DNA from: OMOG01 sp041485845
Lineage (GTDB): Bacteria; Acidobacteriota; Terriglobia; Bryobacterales; Bryobacteraceae
Direction of reading: 5' to 3'
NCBI GenBank assembly: GCA_041485845.1
Contig: JBGPKH010000372.1
Location: forward strand, 1 to 8,698
DNA length: 8,698 nucleotides
Shown here in pieces: positions 5,743 to 8,698 of the stretch (the first letter of the stretch is position 1; the number at the start of each line of letters is the position of its first letter). The position numbers and the translations under genes were made by a program. The notes beneath the pieces were generated by a model. That model made no database searches, had not been told where the DNA came from, and saw only the letters and a program-made list of their open reading frames with translations.

Positions 5743-6265
5743 CTTCGGACACCTCTCTCGGCTCGAGCGTTTCGAGGAACTCGCAGGTGCGGTCGCGATC
5801 GAACAGCGGGTCGGCGGCCTCGATGCACAGGAAGAAGCGATTACGCGATGCCAGCGCGAACCGCGGCACGTTGAACACGGGATGATAGGGCATCGGCAAA
5901 CCGCACAGCGCGAGCAGACCGAGCACCGCGGAAATCGCCGCGATCAGAATGGTCAGCTCGAAGGTGATGATGATGTACGCCGGCCAGCTATGGAGCGGTC
6001 GTCCGGCGACGTTGATAGGGAAATAGACGACGGTCACGTAATACTGGAGCGCGTAGCCAAGGATGCCGCCGACTATCCCGCCGATGAGCACGATGAGCGG
6101 CAGTTTGTTCTTGTGCAGGTCGAGCGCGTCCGTGAGTTCCTCGATAGGAAACGGCGAATAGGCGTCGAGCTTGCGGTAGCCTTTCTCGCGGGCCGCGCGC
6201 GCGGCGCTCACCAGCGCGGTGGGGTTATCGAACTCGGCAATCACGCCGTAGATGCCTTTAGTCAA
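5732..6265 (-). CDS. actD: Alternative complex III subunit ActD (DUF3341), TTG start
   Basis: ActD is a small membrane subunit of alternative complex III that packs against the ActC side of the complex. The product has 177 residues. The N-terminal cytoplasmic domain has the DUF3341 signature (YGVIAEFDNP at 6-15, then KGYRKLDAYSPFPIEEL at 28-44). Two membrane helices follow, at about 55-80 and 97-121, and a soluble C-terminal segment includes PRFALASRNRFF. The start is TTG at 6265. It overlaps the actC stop as TTGA and has AGGAGG seven bases upstream. The nearby ATG at 6269 is out of frame and hits a stop at once. The stop lies 11 bases inside actE. No heme or metal site is expected or seen. 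Confidence 0.94.
   Translation of the reverse strand: MTKGIYGVIAEFDNPTALVSAARAAREKGYRKLDAYSPFPIEELTDALDLHKNKLPLIVLIGGIVGGILGYALQYYVTVVYFPINVAGRPLHSWPAYIIITFELTILIAAISAVLGLLALCGLPMPYHPVFNVPRFALASRNRFFLCIEAADPLFDRDRTCEFLETLEPREVSEVAH
5752..5757 (-). promoter_or_regulatory. Probable ribosome binding site for actE (TTG start)
   Basis: GAGAGG on the minus strand, inside the 3' end of actD, lies nine bases before the TTG at 5742. It is the only purine-rich site near any candidate actE start, and it favours translation through the palindrome array. Confidence 0.55.
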
Positions 6266-7647
6266 CCATGCACCTCCTCCTCGACTTTGGCCTGCGGCAG
6301 AAGCGTGCGGACTTCAAAGATCGAAATCATGGGCAGCAATCGAATGAACAGGAAGAAGAGGAAAAGGAACAGGCCGATGGTGCCGAGGTACGTGGCCCAG
6401 TCCCAGCGGGTGGCCTGGAACACGCGCCACGATGCCGGCAGGTTGTCCTGGGCGAGGCTGCTTACGATGATCACAAAACGCTCCAGCCACATGCCCACCA
6501 GCACCACCAGCGACGATACGAACAACCACGCCGGCTTGCCGCGGACGCGTTTGAACCAGAGGACGTTGGGCGCCACGATGTTGCAGAAGACCAGAGTCCA
6601 GTAGTGGAACCGGTAGGGGCCGGTCATACGATTCCACATGGCGGCCATCTCGTAAACGTTGCCGCTATACCACGCGGAGAAAGCTTCCAGGATGTAGGCG
6701 TAGCCCACGATCAGCCCGGTGGCCAGCATCACCTTGGCGGAGTTGTCCAGGTGCTTGTCGGTGATCAGGCCTTCGAGTCCATACACCGCGCGCAGCGGAA
6801 TCGCCAGCGCCAGCACCATGGCGAAGCCCGAGTAGATGGCGCCCGCGACGAAGTACGGCGGAAAGAACGTGCTGTGCCAGCCTGGCAGGATGGCGATGGT
6901 GAAGTCCAAGCTCACCACCGTGTGCACCGAGAGGACCAGCGGCGTGGCCAGGCCGGCGAGCAGCAGCGAGGCCGTTTCGTAGACCGCCCAGTGGCGCGCG
7001 GAACCACGCCAGCCCATGGCCATGATGCCGTACATGAAGCGCGCGAAACGGCTGTGCGTGCGGTCGCGCAGCGTGGCGAGATCGGGCATCAGCCCGACGT
7101 ACCAGAACAGCAGCGACACGGTGGCATACGTGGAGACCGCGAAGACGTCCCACACCAGCGGGCTGCGGAAATTCGGCTGCACGCCCATGGTGTTGGGATA
7201 CGGAAAGAGCCAGTAGAACAGCCAGGGACGCCCGAGGTGCAGCACGGGGAACATGAGCGCGCAGGACACGGCGAACAGCGTCATGGCCTCGGCGAAGCGG
7301 TTGATGGAGTTGCGCCAGCGCTGGTTGAGCAGCAGCAGGATGGCGGAGATCAGCGTGCCGGCGTGGCCGATCCCGATCCACCAGACGAAGTTGGTGATGT
7401 CGTACGCCCACATCACGGGCCGCTGGATTCCCCAGATTCCGATGCCGCTGGTGACCAGCACCGCCACCGCGAACAGAAACAGCAGCAGCAGGGCGAGGCC
7501 CACGGCGAAGCCGCCAAACCAGAACAGCGGCGTCCGCCTGGTGAGCACTACCGTGGCGATCTGGTCGGTGACCGTGCCGAAGGTATAGCCGGGTGCGATG
7601 ATCTCTCTCGGCGCGGGCGGTTCGACCAACTGTGGTTCGTCAGGCAT
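6262..7647 (-). CDS. actC: Alternative complex III quinol-binding membrane subunit ActC (NrfD/PsrC family)
   Basis: ActC is the NrfD-like integral membrane subunit that binds the quinol on the periplasmic side, next to the ActB Fe-S domain, and starts electron transfer. The product has 461 residues with about ten hydrophobic segments and a hydrophilic N-terminal arm (1-40). The conserved quinone-site region HLGRPW begins at H137, and D167 lies in VWDVFAVSTY. These correspond in context to the His/Asp pair discussed for the Rhodothermus enzyme. W84-type aromatic clusters occur around FVWWIGIGHAGT (87-98). The ATG at 7647 is six bases after the actB stop, with only a weak GAGG about 11 bases upstream, so coupling is likely. 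The C-terminus ends in KVEEEVHG, whose codons also provide the actD ribosome binding site. The length is normal for ActC. Confidence 0.96.
   Translation of the reverse strand: MPDEPQLVEPPAPREIIAPGYTFGTVTDQIATVVLTRRTPLFWFGGFAVGLALLLLFLFAVAVLVTSGIGIWGIQRPVMWAYDITNFVWWIGIGHAGTLISAILLLLNQRWRNSINRFAEAMTLFAVSCALMFPVLHLGRPWLFYWLFPYPNTMGVQPNFRSPLVWDVFAVSTYATVSLLFWYVGLMPDLATLRDRTHSRFARFMYGIMAMGWRGSARHWAVYETASLLLAGLATPLVLSVHTVVSLDFTIAILPGWHSTFFPPYFVAGAIYSGFAMVLALAIPLRAVYGLEGLITDKHLDNSAKVMLATGLIVGYAYILEAFSAWYSGNVYEMAAMWNRMTGPYRFHYWTLVFCNIVAPNVLWFKRVRGKPAWLFVSSLVVLVGMWLERFVIIVSSLAQDNLPASWRVFQATRWDWATYLGTIGLFLFLFFLFIRLLPMISIFEVRTLLPQAKVEEEVHG
6273..6278 (-). promoter_or_regulatory. Ribosome binding site deciding the actD TTG start
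   Basis: AGGAGG is encoded within the Glu-rich C-terminus of actC and lies seven bases before the TTG at 6265. The near-consensus site explains how a non-ATG start can be used and supports coupling of actD to actC. Confidence 0.75.
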
Positions 7648-7653
7648 GGCGCG

Positions 7654-8698
7654 TTATGCCTCAATCTCCGGGTTGGGGTTGCGCAGGGTGGCGAGATACG
7701 TGGTGCGCGGCCGCGTGTTCAAATCGGCCAGCAGCCCGTAGTTCAACTTTTCGGCTTTCATTTTCGACACGCGGCTGTTGCGATCGTTGATATCGCCGAA
7801 GACGATGGCCTCGGTGGGGCAGGTAGCCTGGCAGGCCGTCTGGATCTCGCCGTCGCGCACCTTGCGGTCCAGCTTCTCGGCGTCGATCTTGGCGGAGTTG
7901 ATTCTCTGCACGCAGTACGTGCATTTTTCCATGACGCCGCGGCTGCGCACCGTGACGTCGGGGTTGTGCAGCAGCTTCAGGCTGGGAGTCTGGTAATCCG
8001 AGTACAGGTAGAAGTTGAAGCGGCGGACTTTGTACGGGCAATTGTTGGAGCAGTATTTGGTGCCCACGCAGCGGTTGTAGACCATGTCGTTGAGGCCTTC
8101 GGCGCTGTGGGTGGTGGCCTGCACGGGGCAGACGAGCTCGCATGGAGCATCCTCGCAGTGCATGCAGGGGACCGGCTGGCTGTAGATGGCCGGATTGTCG
8201 ATTGCGCCCTGGTAATAGGAATCCACGCGCAGCCAGTGCATTTCGCGGCCGCGGCGCACCTGGTCCTTGCCCACTACCGCAATATTGTTCTCCGCCTGGC
8301 ACGCCACCACGCAGGCGCCGCACCCGGTGCAGGCGTTCAGGTCGATGGCCATGCCCCAGGCGTAGCCTTCATATTGGAACTCTGGGTAAATCGTGAGCTC
8401 GCGCGGCGGAGTCTCGGCGCCTTCGTGCACCGATTCGGGGTCCTTCTTGTACTCTTCGAGATCGCCCTTGTGGATGATGTGGCGCGCGGGTTCGAAGGTG
8501 AAGTATTCCTGCGTCGAAGCAAACGGGTACTTGCCCGCGATCTTTTGCGCGTCGAGCCCGTGATCCTGCCACATGGCCTTCGCGGTGCGCAGGCCGTAGG
8601 GGTTGAAGCCCACGCCCGTGCCGGAACGTCCCGCCTTGGTGCGGCCGTAACCGAGGTGCAGCGTCACCGCGCCGGCCACGTGACCGGGCTGCACCCAC
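7654..8698 (-). CDS. actB: Alternative complex III Fe-S subunit ActB, C-terminal part (partial at right edge)
   Basis: ActB is the large periplasmic subunit. In the family it fuses a molybdopterin-oxidoreductase-like domain without cofactor to a PsrB-like ferredoxin domain. Only the end is here: 347 full codons with no start in the window. The first ~40 residues (HLGYGRTKAGRSGTGVGFN) look like the tail of the molybdopterin-like domain. The ferredoxin domain follows. Counting from the GTG codon at 8694, cysteines sit at 122, 125, 128, 132; 177, 180, 185, 189; 209, 215, 219; 258, 261; and 288, 292. These 15 cysteines fit three [4Fe-4S] clusters and one [3Fe-4S] cluster, as reported for the family. 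Threonine 212 stands where the sixteenth cysteine of four-[4Fe-4S] relatives would be. The TAA stop is six bases before actC. The true start and the export signal lie outside the window. Confidence 0.96.
   Translation of the reverse strand, partial: WVQPGHVAGAVTLHLGYGRTKAGRSGTGVGFNPYGLRTAKAMWQDHGLDAQKIAGKYPFASTQEYFTFEPARHIIHKGDLEEYKKDPESVHEGAETPPRELTIYPEFQYEGYAWGMAIDLNACTGCGACVVACQAENNIAVVGKDQVRRGREMHWLRVDSYYQGAIDNPAIYSQPVPCMHCEDAPCELVCPVQATTHSAEGLNDMVYNRCVGTKYCSNNCPYKVRRFNFYLYSDYQTPSLKLLHNPDVTVRSRGVMEKCTYCVQRINSAKIDAEKLDRKVRDGEIQTACQATCPTEAIVFGDINDRNSRVSKMKAEKLNYGLLADLNTRPRTTYLATLRNPNPEIEA

Overview
The window is a tightly packed block of one electron-transport operon. Every gene I can support lies on the minus strand, so transcription runs from the right edge to the left edge. 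Read in that direction it holds the C-terminal part of actB, then actC, actD, actE and actF (alternative complex III, a quinol:cytochrome c / quinol:HiPIP oxidoreductase), a small membrane-anchored protein of unknown function, a Sco-type copper chaperone, coxB (cytochrome oxidase subunit II fused to a cytochrome c domain) and the first 467 codons of coxA (oxidase subunit I). Both end genes run off the window. actA should lie to the right, and the rest of coxA with other cox genes to the left.

The proteins describe a bc1-independent branch of a respiratory chain. ActC and ActF are NrfD-like membrane subunits, ActB carries the Fe-S clusters, and ActE is a monoheme lipoprotein cytochrome. Electrons then pass through the CoxB heme c domain and CuA into heme a and the heme a3-CuB site of CoxA. 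Sco is the likely CuA-site assembly factor. CoxA has the YSHPAVY motif of A2-type oxidases, as in known caa3 enzymes. Adjacent genes overlap by 4 to 14 bases or are 4 to 6 bases apart, and two genes appear to start with TTG, so translational coupling is likely along the whole block.

The organism is probably a GC-rich, aerobic or facultative bacterium. Gene order and protein style suggest Acidobacteriota (Solibacter/Bryobacter-like). This is an inference from general familiarity, not from a search. The enzymes themselves belong to described families.

The unusual feature is a pair of short palindrome arrays at about 3241-3335 and 5577-5711. They sit inside the 5' coding regions of the two exported proteins, sco and actE. 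Each begins about 30 bases after the start codon and appears to be translated in frame as part of the signal-peptide n-region. Their stems differ from unit to unit but stay self-complementary around a short centre, which suggests a REP-like mobile or structural element tolerated only in disposable leader sequence. No plus-strand gene, RNA gene, CRISPR array, promoter or terminator could be supported. No gene-free stretch exceeds 300 bases.
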